DNA of 48,268 bases from a virus, in the IMG/VR virus record IMGVR_UViG_3300043172_000805, positions 1 through 48,268 of that record; one strand, written 5' to 3'. A model generated the notes under the pieces. That model had not been told where the DNA came from. It saw nothing but the letters and a program-made list of their open reading frames with translations, and did no database searches. The position numbers and the translations under genes were made by a program. This document shows positions 15,202 through 24,588 of the stretch, piece after piece (position 1 is the first letter of the stretch; every line of letters starts with the position of its first letter).

Positions 15202-15672
15202 ATGACCATACAAGCCAGCTTACAACAGGCGCTCACGGTCGTGGAGACCAAGTCGGCCGCCGATCTGCCCGCCGCGGGCGATCGCTCGATGACCTACGAC
15301 CAGTTCAACGTCCGCAAGACGCTCAACACCGCCAGCACGCCGGCCGGCACCCAGTTCCTGGCCAAGCAGTACGCCAGCGGCCAGACGCTGGACTTCACCG
15401 CCCTGGTCAACGACTTAGGCGAGACGATCGACGCGACCGGCCTAAAGCTCCAGGCCATGTTGCTGGTCAATCCGTCGTCCTCGGCCAACGTCGACTGGGC
15501 CGACGGCGCAAGCGACGCCTACTCGATCAACAACGCTGAGGGCCTGCGCATCCCGCCCGGCGGCTCGGTCGAACTCTACTTCCACGGTCAACTGGCCGAC
15601 GTGGCCGCCGGCGTCAAAGACGTCGACATCACGGCCACCGACGCGTTTCAACTGATTTTAGTATTCGGATAA
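15202..15672 (+). CDS. Small structural protein, beta-rich
   Basis: A 156-residue protein. The central part (about 60-150) alternates hydrophobic and polar residues, with IPPGGSVELYFHG near 119-131, a turn typical of beta-sandwich virion proteins. No clear Shine-Dalgarno precedes the ATG; the leader is C-rich. Its place in the distal tail run suggests a virion component. Confidence 0.5.
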   Translation: MTIQASLQQALTVVETKSAADLPAAGDRSMTYDQFNVRKTLNTASTPAGTQFLAKQYASGQTLDFTALVNDLGETIDATGLKLQAMLLVNPSSSANVDWADGASDAYSINNAEGLRIPPGGSVELYFHGQLADVAAGVKDVDITATDAFQLILVFG

Positions 15673-15682
15673 AGCACGCATC

Positions 15683-15994
15683 ATGGCCATCAACGACACG
15701 TTAAACGCGATCGGTCGCAAGCTCGACACGCACGGGGAGAAGCTGGGCGACATCGGCGAGTCGATCGCCCGGATCGAGGCGGTCTGCCCGACCTGCCAAG
15801 ACCGCATTAAGCACATTGAAACGGCGGTCGGCGGCAACGGCGCCGGGTTGCGTAGTCGCGTTGCCCGGCTCGAGGAAGCGAAGCGCGCCACGCGAACGCA
15901 ACTGGAAGACACCCGACGAATCGGCAGCATACGGCTGGCAGCCATCTGCGCCGTCGTGGCGGCCATCGGTACGCTGATCGGATTGGCGCTGTGA
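15683..15994 (+). CDS. Coiled-coil protein with C-terminal membrane segment; holin/XhlA-like candidate
   Basis: The 103-residue product has heptad-like charged helices (about 5-75, with a CPTCQDRIKHIE segment) and one C-terminal transmembrane helix (RLAAICAVVAAIGTLIGLAL). This is the layout of hemolysin XhlA-like and other small phage membrane proteins that assist lysis, or of a tail-anchored protein. It is coded inside the tail region, away from the candidate lytic enzyme at 47.1 kb, so the role is uncertain. Confidence 0.5.
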   Translation: MAINDTLNAIGRKLDTHGEKLGDIGESIARIEAVCPTCQDRIKHIETAVGGNGAGLRSRVARLEEAKRATRTQLEDTRRIGSIRLAAICAVVAAIGTLIGLAL

Positions 15995-16040
15995 GGGATT
16001 AGGGGATAGGAAAGAACTTTCACGAAAAGGAACAAACGCT

Positions 16041-16388
16041 ATGGGAACTCAGTTACGAGTAAGAACACGAACCGCCAACGAACGCAAGCGAGCGGCACTC
16101 GAAGGGTCAAGGGCAGCGGGGGCGCGAACGCCGATCGGTGAGGGCGAGCGTTTCGCAGTCCCGGCCGTCATTGTCGACCAGACTGTTATCGAGACGATGG
16201 AAGCCGAGGGCAAGGACTGGAAGTTCGAGCTGGCCGACAGCATGTTGGCCTTGCCCCTTGTAGTCGGCGTCGACCACGATGCCATCCTGGACACCGAGGT
16301 CCTGACGAACCTCCCGGACAACTCGGTCAACCAGTTGGCCATCGAGATCAAGACAAAGTCCAAGCGAATCACCGCACCCCCGGAATAG
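16041..16388 (+). CDS. Small hypothetical protein before the adhesin gene
   Basis: A 115-residue protein with a basic N-terminus (about 1-25, RVRTRTANERKRAALEGSRA) and an acidic, beta-rich remainder. It follows AAAAGGAAC at good spacing. It lies four bases upstream of the large adhesin and could be its assembly helper. Nothing in the sequence gives a function. Confidence 0.45.
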   Translation: MGTQLRVRTRTANERKRAALEGSRAAGARTPIGEGERFAVPAVIVDQTVIETMEAEGKDWKFELADSMLALPLVVGVDHDAILDTEVLTNLPDNSVNQLAIEIKTKSKRITAPPE

Positions 16389-16392
16389 ACTC

Positions 16393-19300
16393 ATGGCGAT
16401 CATCACACCATCGGCCATCAGTGGCGAAACGAGCGGCGTTGTCGGCGACTTGGTGGCCGATGATGCGTCTTACGTTATCTGTGCCGAGACGACCACGACG
16501 CCGGGCTTCGCACTGACCGTGACGTACACTGGCGTGGGTGCCGGGCCGTATGATGTGATCTTCAACGGCCGGTACTCACACAGCGCTTCGCATGGCGCTG
16601 AACTTGAGATATGGAACTTCTCCGGTACTCCGGCATGGGATGACGTGGATGCCGACGCCGATGACTTCACCCATGTGGGCGGTGGCGCCGATGAGGACTT
16701 GCGGTTCTCGCTGCCGAACCCGCTGGCCGACTACGTCAGTGGCGGTGAGCTGCGGCTGCGGATTATTCACAATGATCTAGGCCAGGTAAGTGCTGAGTCG
16801 CTGAAGGTTGACCGGCTCGTCCTCGACGACGATTCGACTCTCTATTGGGTCGGTGCCGATACGTCGTGGAATACCAGCACAAACTGGGCTACGACGGCAG
16901 GCGGCGCAGGTGGCGAGGGTGGCGCCGATGTGCCGGGTGACGGCGTATTGGTCGACTTCGATGGGACTGACGATACGAACTGCACCATGGACGTTGCGCC
17001 GGCGGTCTTGGCTGGATTTACTGCCCAGGTGGGGTATGCGGGTGTATTCGACCTCGCCACGTTCGACCTGACCATGGACGACGGTGCCTCGATTGTCCTC
17101 GACATGGCTGGCGAGTTCGACATGGGGACGGGGACGCTCACCACGACGAACTTCGATAACGCGAGTGTGGGAACGTTCACCGAAGGTTCCTCTACCTTGA
17201 TCATGCGGGGTACGGGGGACATCGTTAGCGCGAGCGGCAATGGGTTGTTCAACCTCACGATAGACGTTGGTGCCACGACAACCGTCACTACATCCTTTAC
17301 GAAGTTCGCCGGGCTTGTGACGGTGAATGGCACGCTATCTCTTGATAGTGGCAAGATCGCAAAGACGGTTGGAGCGGGTGATGTAGTTATCGGACCTGGT
17401 GGCCTTCTTACGGGCGATGGTCACTTTCAACTTGAGTTGCCAGGAAGCGGGAAGGGCATATCGTCGTTTGATCCGACGGGAATGATTGACGTTGCTACGC
17501 TGACTATCGTGCAGCCGACTGCCGCATCCGTGGTCGCGGCTGGCTTGTACGACTCATTGTTGACGATTGTCAATAATGTCAGCGGCAACGCTCGTGTCCT
17601 TACTCTATCGAGCGGCGACTACACATTCGGCGGCAATCTCGAATTTGAGAACACTGGAGCCGGCTCCCTCACCATCGCCAACAACACCAACAACCCAAAC
17701 ATTGAACTCCAAGGCAACCTGATCTGGACCGAGACGGCCGGCACCCTCACCTACACCAAGGGCACCGGCGACATGACGCTGTCGGGCCTGAGCAATCAGA
17801 ACATCGAGCTGGGCGACAATGCGAGCGAAAACCTCACGATCAGTAAGCCCACTGCCGGCGACGTGACGCTGGTCGACGTGGACCTGACCATCGACCACAT
17901 CAACATGGCAGATAACTTTTTCGCGACGAGCGGTGACGTGCTTACTGACACAAACGCGACTTGCAGCATCGGTGGGGATATGCTCCTCGATAATAACGCA
18001 TTTGGCATGGGTACGGATACTGGCTGGGCGGTAGGCGGAGACTTCGATAATTCTGGGGTGACGACGTTTGATGGTGGTACTTCGGGGCTCATAATGACGG
18101 GGACGGCGGCCCTAGTCGCGAAGCATAACGCGGCCCTGTTCAATGTTACGATTGCAGCGGGCGCTACGATCACCGCATCGGCCGTCGGTGGTACCGCGAT
18201 CCTCACCGAGGGGACGACGCTGGTCGACGGTGAGCTGGTCGTTACGGTCGATGATGAATACAACGTCTCGGGTGCCGAGTTGCGGTTGGGGAGTGACGGC
18301 GTGATCAGTGGCGACGGCCACCTGTTCGTCGAAGATGCCGCCAGTGGAGAGGGGATCACGGTATTCCCCGCGAGCGCGAACATCACCGTGGCCAACATGT
18401 GGCTGCGATACTGGGAGACCGGTGCGATACTTGCCGAAGGAACCTACGAGCCGACTGCCCAGCTATTATTCTACGCCGATAGTGCCGCGGATTCCGCCGT
18501 CTTCGATGCACTCGATGGCACTTACATTTTCAACACGCCACTGGTGAGCGTCCAGGCCGGCGTGAATGGCGACGCGACGCTCGACTGGGATCTGTCTGCC
18601 AACAACCCGGCGATCCTATGCACGGGCAATCTGGAACTCGTGTCGGCAGACGGCTCAGGTACGCCGTCCGTCCTAACAATTACGCTGGGCGACGTGCCGA
18701 TCGAAGTGCGTGGTGACATCGTCCTAGATGCGACCGGCACGTTGAACTTCACGTCGGGGGCCAATGCCGACTTCAACATGACCGGCACCGACAACGTGTT
18801 CATCGACACCGATGCCGTGGCCATTGGCAGCATTACGATCAATAAGCCGGACGGCGGCAACGTGGAGTTTACCTTGGTTGATCTGACCATCGGCGGTATC
18901 GTCATGGCGGGCCTTCTTCAGGTGACCAGTGGCGACGTTGATACGGCTGACGCCGCGGTGATCAACATAGCGAACGACGTGCTCCTCGACAATAACGCCT
19001 TTGATATGGGAGATGGATCAACCTGGATCGTCGACGCCGAATTCGATAACAAAGACGTCACCAGTTTCGAGCCAGGCACATCGAGTCTCTTCCTGACCGG
19101 TGCCTCGGGTTCGATTCGCAGTGCAGTCGGGAATGAACTGAACGCCGTGACGATCGCCACTGGGGCCCTTGTGACGACCTTGACTGACTTCGGTGCCGAG
19201 ACACTGACCGTCAACGGCACACTGCAAATGGGCGGCGATACCGTCACGTTTGAGGATGGCCTGGTATTCGGGGCTGCTGGCATTATCGCCGGTACGAGTG

Positions 19301-20154
19301 GCACGCTGGTGTTCAATGAGCCAACGGGAGCCAATGCTGTCGTATTGGCAGCCGCGACAAACATCCAGGTGGATGTCTTCCAGATCCTCGACCCCGATCC
19401 GACGGCCACGCCATTGCCGCCGGGAACCTACGACACTTGGCTCCAGATTATCGGTACCCAAGCCGGTCGGGTAATGCAGTTCGATTCAGGCACCTACAAC
19501 GTCATAGGCCGCCTGGAATACGAGACGACTGCGGGCGATCTGACTATCGATAACTCGGCGAACGACCCAGATTTCGTAATCGGTGGCAGTGGATTCTCGG
19601 ACCTGATATTCACACCCACTGGCGGCTCTCTCGTTTACACGAAAGGCGATGGCAGCTATACGCTCACGGAATCGATGGCCGTCGAGTCCAAGGGCTACGA
19701 CTTAGAAGCTATTGTCGTGGCTGCTGGCACGTTCACGCAATCTGACGACCTCGACACGGTCGATGGCCTGACAATCCAGAGCGGCGCGACGTGGGACTGT
19801 GCCGGGTTCGATGTGGTGATAGCGAACGGCGGGGACTTGGTCGTCAGCGGAACCATGGTAGGGGCTAGCCTGGATGCCGCGACGTTTACCGTATCGGGCG
19901 ATTGCACTCTTCGGGGTGTCGATACGTCCGCCTCGACAGCCGAGTGGTTCATCAACGCCACCGGTAACCTCGTCGCCTACAACGTCGACCTGAAGAACAG
20001 CAACGCCAGCGGAACGCCCGGCATCGCCTACAACTCGACCGACAGCGGTGGCAACACCAACTGGACGTTCCGAGAGCTACCCAGTGGCGGTCCCCAAGGC
20101 GGACCGATATGGCGAGAAGTGCCTGGAAAACAAACTCCATTTCTGAGTTATTAG
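16393..20154 (+). CDS. Large beta-helix-like adhesin or tail fibre, three-module
   Basis: A 1253-residue protein rich in Gly, Thr, Asp and Val, with no membrane segment. A YWVGADTSWNTSTNWATTAG motif near 152-171 resembles linkers in bacterial repeat adhesins. Three diverged modules of roughly 280-330 residues begin near 218, 496 and 830. Each shows DLTxD, a D-M-G-W/T stretch, FDNxxVTxF, GTSxLxxTG and a closing LPxGTYD-type motif. Codon choice is less GC-biased up to about 17.6 kb than in neighbours, suggesting a recombined origin. It is probably the receptor-binding fibre. The C-terminal FRELPSGGPQGGPIWREVPG is a distinct tail. Confidence 0.7.
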   Translation: MAIITPSAISGETSGVVGDLVADDASYVICAETTTTPGFALTVTYTGVGAGPYDVIFNGRYSHSASHGAELEIWNFSGTPAWDDVDADADDFTHVGGGADEDLRFSLPNPLADYVSGGELRLRIIHNDLGQVSAESLKVDRLVLDDDSTLYWVGADTSWNTSTNWATTAGGAGGEGGADVPGDGVLVDFDGTDDTNCTMDVAPAVLAGFTAQVGYAGVFDLATFDLTMDDGASIVLDMAGEFDMGTGTLTTTNFDNASVGTFTEGSSTLIMRGTGDIVSASGNGLFNLTIDVGATTTVTTSFTKFAGLVTVNGTLSLDSGKIAKTVGAGDVVIGPGGLLTGDGHFQLELPGSGKGISSFDPTGMIDVATLTIVQPTAASVVAAGLYDSLLTIVNNVSGNARVLTLSSGDYTFGGNLEFENTGAGSLTIANNTNNPNIELQGNLIWTETAGTLTYTKGTGDMTLSGLSNQNIELGDNASENLTISKPTAGDVTLVDVDLTIDHINMADNFFATSGDVLTDTNATCSIGGDMLLDNNAFGMGTDTGWAVGGDFDNSGVTTFDGGTSGLIMTGTAALVAKHNAALFNVTIAAGATITASAVGGTAILTEGTTLVDGELVVTVDDEYNVSGAELRLGSDGVISGDGHLFVEDAASGEGITVFPASANITVANMWLRYWETGAILAEGTYEPTAQLLFYADSAADSAVFDALDGTYIFNTPLVSVQAGVNGDATLDWDLSANNPAILCTGNLELVSADGSGTPSVLTITLGDVPIEVRGDIVLDATGTLNFTSGANADFNMTGTDNVFIDTDAVAIGSITINKPDGGNVEFTLVDLTIGGIVMAGLLQVTSGDVDTADAAVINIANDVLLDNNAFDMGDGSTWIVDAEFDNKDVTSFEPGTSSLFLTGASGSIRSAVGNELNAVTIATGALVTTLTDFGAETLTVNGTLQMGGDTVTFEDGLVFGAAGIIAGTSGTLVFNEPTGANAVVLAAATNIQVDVFQILDPDPTATPLPPGTYDTWLQIIGTQAGRVMQFDSGTYNVIGRLEYETTAGDLTIDNSANDPDFVIGGSGFSDLIFTPTGGSLVYTKGDGSYTLTESMAVESKGYDLEAIVVAAGTFTQSDDLDTVDGLTIQSGATWDCAGFDVVIANGGDLVVSGTMVGASLDAATFTVSGDCTLRGVDTSASTAEWFINATGNLVAYNVDLKNSNASGTPGIAYNSTDSGGNTNWTFRELPSGGPQGGPIWREVPGKQTPFLSY

Positions 20155-20170
20155 AAGAGAGGAACCCGTC

Positions 20171-20494
20171 ATGGGACAAATCACAAACCAAGGAACCGGG
20201 CACGTGACCGATGCCACGCTGAAGTGTACCGGCTGGGAGACGATCAGCGTTACCGCCCTCGCGGTGGCCGAGCTGGACCCGGACAAATACGACGGGGCGT
20301 CGATGGCGCACATCCAAGTCCTCACCCAAAACCTCCGGCAACGACACGACGACGGGGACGATCCGGAGTCGGCGGTCGGGACACAGTGGGCCGCCTCGTC
20401 CGAGCGGTGGTTTACGGCCCACTTTGATCTACTGAAGATGATCGCCGAGACGGGAACCGCCGAAGTCAACGTCCACTATTACAAGCGGCCGTAA
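20171..20494 (+). CDS. Small hypothetical tail-region protein
   Basis: A 107-residue protein starting after AGAGAGGAACCCGTC. It has helices near 28-60 and a charged stretch RQRHDDGDDPESAVG. It follows the adhesin directly and may be a fibre chaperone or a small virion protein. No family recognised. Confidence 0.45.
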   Translation: MGQITNQGTGHVTDATLKCTGWETISVTALAVAELDPDKYDGASMAHIQVLTQNLRQRHDDGDDPESAVGTQWAASSERWFTAHFDLLKMIAETGTAEVNVHYYKRP

Positions 20495-20496
20495 CC

Positions 20497-20664
20497 ATGA
20501 TCGTACCCGGTCCCTATCGCGTCACCCATCAAACCGTCCAGAAGGCCGGCGCGAGCCACCAAAGCGTCCGCACCGCCGGCGCGACCCAGCAAACGGTTCG
20601 CAACGCCGGCGCGACCCGGCAAACCGTCCAGAAACCCCGAGGGGGTGACGGGGCGACGGGGTGA
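20497..20664 (+). CDS. Small decapeptide-repeat protein
   Basis: A 55-residue open frame: after MIVPGPYRVT come four decapeptides, HQTVQKAGAS, HQSVRTAGAT, QQTVRNAGAT and RQTVQKPRGG, coded by 30-bp tandem repeats (20527-20646). It starts two bases after the previous stop. Its C-terminal residues and stop codon come from octamer palindrome C, so the gene may be truncated by that repeat. The function is unknown; regular 30-bp units suggest slippage-driven length change. Confidence 0.45.
   Translation: MIVPGPYRVTHQTVQKAGASHQSVRTAGATQQTVRNAGATRQTVQKPRGGDGATG
20527..20646 (+). repeat. 30-bp tandem repeat, four units
   Basis: Four imperfect 30-bp units with the shared run GCCGGCGCGA (three units) encode decapeptides in frame. 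The last unit diverges into the octamer palindrome. Confidence 0.7.
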
Positions 20665-20715
20665 CCCGCGCAAGCGATTGGCTGTCCCCCGCCCCCTAAC
20701 CCCCACCCCCTATAC
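20640..20715. repeat. Octamer-armed palindrome C
   Basis: GGGGGTGACGGGGCGACGGG leads into core CGCAAGCGAT (20669-20678) and a decayed C-rich arm (GTCCCCCGCCCCCTAACCCC). The second arm is less regular than in copies A, B and D. It fills the gap between the decapeptide-repeat gene and the next tail gene. Confidence 0.75.
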
Positions 20716-20720
20716 CGAAA

Positions 20721-21110
20721 ATGTTCACCCAAGACACCTACGAAATCTGGGAAGACGACGGGCTGGTCGCCCTGGTCCGGATCGTCGGCTGGGACGCCGT
20801 CGCGATCACCCAGGCGACCATCGACTCGATCGAGTATCACGTCTTCGACATGGACGACAACAACAAGCAGACCAGCCCCGAGTCCAACTCGCTTGACCCG
20901 GCCGACGTCATTTACGACACGCCGCAAGTCGACAACGGCTGGCCCTACGACGACGGCTTTAATATGCGCCACCTGGTGCCGGCCAGTTGCTTTCCAGTCG
21001 GCGGCCACACTTACCGCTTGCGCTATCGCTTGACACCCACCGGCGCCGAGCCGCAGACCTTCTCGGTCGTTTACAAAAAGATCTTCGCCCACGACTTACT
21101 TCAAAGGTAG
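20721..21110 (+). CDS. Beta-sandwich tail protein candidate
   Basis: The 129-residue product starts with TYEIWEDDGLVALVRIVGWD and ends with HTYRLRYRLTPTGAEPQTFS and VVYKKIF, the strand pattern of an Ig-like or BppU-N-like domain that adjoins baseplates. It lies just upstream of the 747-residue tail-tip protein. The fold is inferred from strand pattern only. Confidence 0.5.
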   Translation: MFTQDTYEIWEDDGLVALVRIVGWDAVAITQATIDSIEYHVFDMDDNNKQTSPESNSLDPADVIYDTPQVDNGWPYDDGFNMRHLVPASCFPVGGHTYRLRYRLTPTGAEPQTFSVVYKKIFAHDLLQR

Positions 21111-21125
21111 CCACCTAGTCCAAAA

Positions 21126-23369
21126 ATGCCCGACCCCGTCACGACACCGAACGAACTACTGGCCGACGTGCGAACGTCGATCGTCTATACCAAAAAACGG
21201 TGGGCGGACGACTGGACCGAGCGGCCGTTCTTGTTCTGCGACTTCGCGACGTTCACGGCCAGCCCGCAAGTCGCCTCGGCCGGCTTCTCGCGTCGTTACG
21301 GCGTGGGGATGCGGCAGGGCGAGCAGCAATTCGACCAGGTCGATGCGCTGGACCCGATCGGCCATTGGGTCAAGGTGGCCATCGACTGCGGCGGCGACGA
21401 GCCGAGGAATTGGTACGGCCGGATCGGCGAGGACGTTCGCAACGTCGCCGGCGCGACGTTTGGCAACGACGACGAGCGAGTCCCCCACGGCGCTCAGGGT
21501 TTCATTGCCTACGGCCTCGAAGCGCTGCTGATGCGTCAGCCGATCGTCGACTGCTGGGTCCTTCAATCCGACCGCTCCGAGAAGCGGCTCGGCCGGGCGA
21601 TGGAGATCAACGCGCCCAACGCGGTGGCCGACGTGGGAAATTGCAGTAAGCAGCCCGGCCCCCGCGGTACACGCATCTTCGCCCAGTCCCACTCGGCCGA
21701 GCACGCCGTGGCCTGGTCCACCCGCAAGATCCTCTGGTATCTTTTGCGATATCACACGCCGCTGGCCATCGACGGGCCCGGCGCCCAGCAGGAGATCGAG
21801 TGGGGCATCGACATGACCGACGCCTCCTACCGGTACTTGTCCGACAGCGACGGTCCGCGGGTCCGCCTGCACGGCCGCACGGTCAAGCAAGTGCTCGACG
21901 AGCTGCTGGATCGCCGCCGCGGGCTCGGCTACACGGTCCGGATCGATCCGAACAACGACAAGGCGGTTGTGATCCGGCCCTTCACGTTCGCCGAGCAGGA
22001 TATTGACCTGCCCGGGGGCGAGGTCCTCGAGGCCAACCGCTCGCAGAAGACGATCGACTTCGACCGGTCGATCGACGTCGACCTGGCGTCGATTCGCAAG
22101 TCGTCGGCCCAGACCTACGAGCGGGCGATCGCCGTCGGTCAGCGGGTCCGTTGCGTGGGCACCTTTTCCAAGCTCGACGAGAACCTCGATCAGGATTGGA
22201 CCGCCGCAACGGCGCAACTCTACAACGCGGGCAGCCCGGCCGCGGCCGACCCGGACGTCGCCACCGATTTCGACCAGAAGATGAACCTCCACCGCGACTA
22301 CCGGGCCGGCGACCAGTTCACCCGCGTCTACAGCTACTTTCGGATCCCATCGGATTGGGACGGCCAGGTCAACGACGGCGAGGACGGCCGTGGCGGCGGC
22401 GATCTGTTTCCCTATGTGTCGCTGGGCGTCGACCAGAAGACCGAGGCCGTCTGGTACGTTCCCGAGCTACGGGTCGAGCAGGACTTGCCGCTATGGGAGG
22501 GCCGCGACTACTCGGACGTGGCCGTGCTGCAGGGCGGCGACGGCGACAACCCCGACTCTGCCGGCGACGAGAGGCTCCCGCCGCTGGTCTTCTTAAAACA
22601 GGCCGATTCCCTGCACGCCGACCCGTCGACGGAGACCAACCCGGACGGCCCGTGGCCCTACGTGCAGGTCGAGCTGATGGCCGCCGCGAACGAGATCCCC
22701 GGTATGGGCGACGACGAGGGCCGCAAGTTTTGCTGCTCGGTGCGTCCCCAGCAATCGGCCCCGGGCCTGGTCTTAAAAGTCATGGGCGCGCCGCAATACG
22801 CGATCGCCTCGGCCGACTTTAGGCCGGCCGACGACTCGGACGAGCTCTACGGCGATTACGACTGGCAAGACAACCTCATGGCGACCGTCAGCCTGGCGGC
22901 CGATTACCACATCACGGCGACCTGGCCCAAGGGAGCGCCGCAAGGGATCGACGCCTTGCGCACGCTCACGATCGACGCTCGTGCCGTGGCCGGTTGCACG
23001 TGGATCCAACTCCACACGGTCGTCGGCCTCGACGATCAGGGGTTCCCCAAACGGGCCGAGAACGGCGCCTTCCTCCGCGACGATCGGCCGATCTTGCGAG
23101 ATATCGCCCGCCTGGCGTTCGAGTGGTACGGAACCGAGCGACAAATCTTAACCTTCGGCGTGAAGCGTTTGACCGACATGCTGGACGTCGGGGACCTGAT
23201 CACCGAAGTCGGCGCCGACGAAACCCTCGAACCGATCCGGACCGTCGTGACCGAGGCCCGCTACGACTTCGCCCAGAACGAACGCGACATTAACCACACC
23301 ACGTTCCAAACGCAATGGGCCGAGTTGGACGTCCTGCAACTGGCCACCCAACAGACGGGAGGCTTTTAG
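21126..23369 (+). CDS. Tail-tip or baseplate hub protein candidate
   Basis: A 747-residue soluble protein. The middle (about 255-330) includes VRLHGRTVKQVLDELLDRRR and a strand pattern typical of gp27/baseplate hub-like domains. The C-terminal RLTDMLDVGDLITEVG near 682-697 resembles hub-protein endings. Placement between small baseplate candidates and a fibre fits the distal tail. No enzymatic motif is seen. An internal Gly/Asp-rich loop (about 415-425) may be exposed. Confidence 0.5.
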   Translation: MPDPVTTPNELLADVRTSIVYTKKRWADDWTERPFLFCDFATFTASPQVASAGFSRRYGVGMRQGEQQFDQVDALDPIGHWVKVAIDCGGDEPRNWYGRIGEDVRNVAGATFGNDDERVPHGAQGFIAYGLEALLMRQPIVDCWVLQSDRSEKRLGRAMEINAPNAVADVGNCSKQPGPRGTRIFAQSHSAEHAVAWSTRKILWYLLRYHTPLAIDGPGAQQEIEWGIDMTDASYRYLSDSDGPRVRLHGRTVKQVLDELLDRRRGLGYTVRIDPNNDKAVVIRPFTFAEQDIDLPGGEVLEANRSQKTIDFDRSIDVDLASIRKSSAQTYERAIAVGQRVRCVGTFSKLDENLDQDWTAATAQLYNAGSPAAADPDVATDFDQKMNLHRDYRAGDQFTRVYSYFRIPSDWDGQVNDGEDGRGGGDLFPYVSLGVDQKTEAVWYVPELRVEQDLPLWEGRDYSDVAVLQGGDGDNPDSAGDERLPPLVFLKQADSLHADPSTETNPDGPWPYVQVELMAAANEIPGMGDDEGRKFCCSVRPQQSAPGLVLKVMGAPQYAIASADFRPADDSDELYGDYDWQDNLMATVSLAADYHITATWPKGAPQGIDALRTLTIDARAVAGCTWIQLHTVVGLDDQGFPKRAENGAFLRDDRPILRDIARLAFEWYGTERQILTFGVKRLTDMLDVGDLITEVGADETLEPIRTVVTEARYDFAQNERDINHTTFQTQWAELDVLQLATQQTGGF

Positions 23370-23370
23370 T

Positions 23371-24564
23371 ATGGGAACGGCTCGCACACGGACAGCCGAT
23401 CCGCGTTGGGTGGAAGAGACCGAAGCGGAGATCGCCGCTCTGAGCGCCCGGATCAGTGCGCTGCTGCGCGACCCCCGCCCGGCCGGGGCCCGACAGACGC
23501 GGCTGGCCATTACCGTGCGCGACCCGGACGACAAGACCTACCCCAAGGCGGCCGACAATCCGAACACCTACTGGATCGTCCCGGTCGACGGGCAGTATTT
23601 CCTCGACCACGGCAAACAGGACCACAGGTTGCAGCGGCTGCACGCGCTCGACGCGTCGAGAACCCTGGCCCACAACATCATCGACAACGCCTATGTACCA
23701 CTGTTTACTCTGCTTATTGTCCATTGTGAACTACGCGGCTACGTCGGCCGGCCCCAATGGTGGTTTCATTATTGCTGCACGCCGGCGTCGACCGGCTCGT
23801 CGTCGTCCGGATCCAGCGGCCCGGACAGCTCGGCGCCCGATTCATCGGCCCCCGACAGCAGTGCCCCGGACTCCAGTGCCCCGGACTCCAGTGCCCCGGA
23901 CAGTTCGGCGCCCGACTCCAGCGCCCCGGACAGTTCGGCCCCGGACAGCAGTGCGTCGGATTCCTCGGCGCCCGATAGCAGTGCGCCGACCGCCTATCTC
24001 GACGTGATCGGCACGGCGATCGAAAACGAATGCACGCAGAACCTGGTCTTCCCGAAGTATCGCCTCTGGTTGCCCCCGGGCGTGACGGTCGAGTCGTTGG
24101 GCAATCTCTACGTCCCGTTGCAGCAATGCACCACGTCGAGCTCGGCACCCGACAGCAGCGCCCCGCCGGACAGCTCGGCCCCGGACGAGGGAAGCAGCGC
24201 GCCCGACTCGGGCAGCGATAGCAGTGCCCCCGACTCCGGCAGTGGCAGCGGCGCCAGTAGCGAGGGCGTCGGCCCGCGCTACGTGACGAGCCTTTCGACC
24301 GGGATCGATCCCGACGCCGAGGGCACCTACAACTACAGCGGCGAGTATGGCGGGGAGCATTACTGGACCCGCGAGGACGACGCCTACTACCTCTGGACGG
24401 ACGGAGTCTACTGGTATCTGTCCGACACGGCGCCGGGTGAAGTGCTCAACGGCAACTGGTGGGAACACGATCGGCTCGACCTCGATTCGGAGATCGCGTC
24501 GGATTACGACCCGGGCAGCGGCTCCGGTAGCAGCAATACGGCCGTGGTGAGCGATTCACAGTAA
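23371..24564 (+). CDS. Fibre-like protein with serine-rich PDSSA repeat linkers
   Basis: A 397-residue protein. Residues 1-145 are a folded head with a short coiled helix (VEETEAEIAALSARISALLR). About 147-207 is a linker of PDSSA units (about eleven). A folded block near 208-252 follows, then a second S/P/D/G-rich tract (about 253-305) and a C-terminal domain with YYLWTDGVYWYLSDTAPGEV, ending in another Gly/Ser tract. The start follows GGGAGG at 23355-23360. The Ser/Pro/Asp tracts resemble O-glycosylated serine-rich adhesin linkers. The next genes encode glycan enzymes. Confidence 0.7.
   Translation: MGTARTRTADPRWVEETEAEIAALSARISALLRDPRPAGARQTRLAITVRDPDDKTYPKAADNPNTYWIVPVDGQYFLDHGKQDHRLQRLHALDASRTLAHNIIDNAYVPLFTLLIVHCELRGYVGRPQWWFHYCCTPASTGSSSSGSSGPDSSAPDSSAPDSSAPDSSAPDSSAPDSSAPDSSAPDSSAPDSSASDSSAPDSSAPTAYLDVIGTAIENECTQNLVFPKYRLWLPPGVTVESLGNLYVPLQQCTTSSSAPDSSAPPDSSAPDEGSSAPDSGSDSSAPDSGSGSGASSEGVGPRYVTSLSTGIDPDAEGTYNYSGEYGGEHYWTREDDAYYLWTDGVYWYLSDTAPGEVLNGNWWEHDRLDLDSEIASDYDPGSGSGSSNTAVVSDSQ
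23815..23985 (+). repeat. 15-bp minisatellite encoding PDSSA units
   Basis: Imperfect 15-bp units built on CCGGACAGTTCGGCG or CCGGACTCCAGTGCC run in tandem and keep the frame. Synonymous differences between units show that the peptide, not just the DNA, has been kept. Confidence 0.75.
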
Positions 24565-24588
24565 AAACACTGTAAAAGGAGAACTCAG

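Noticed and set aside
23815-23985. Diversity-generating retroelement target in the fibre
   Set aside because: No reverse transcriptase or template repeat is present; the variation fits tandem 15-bp units.
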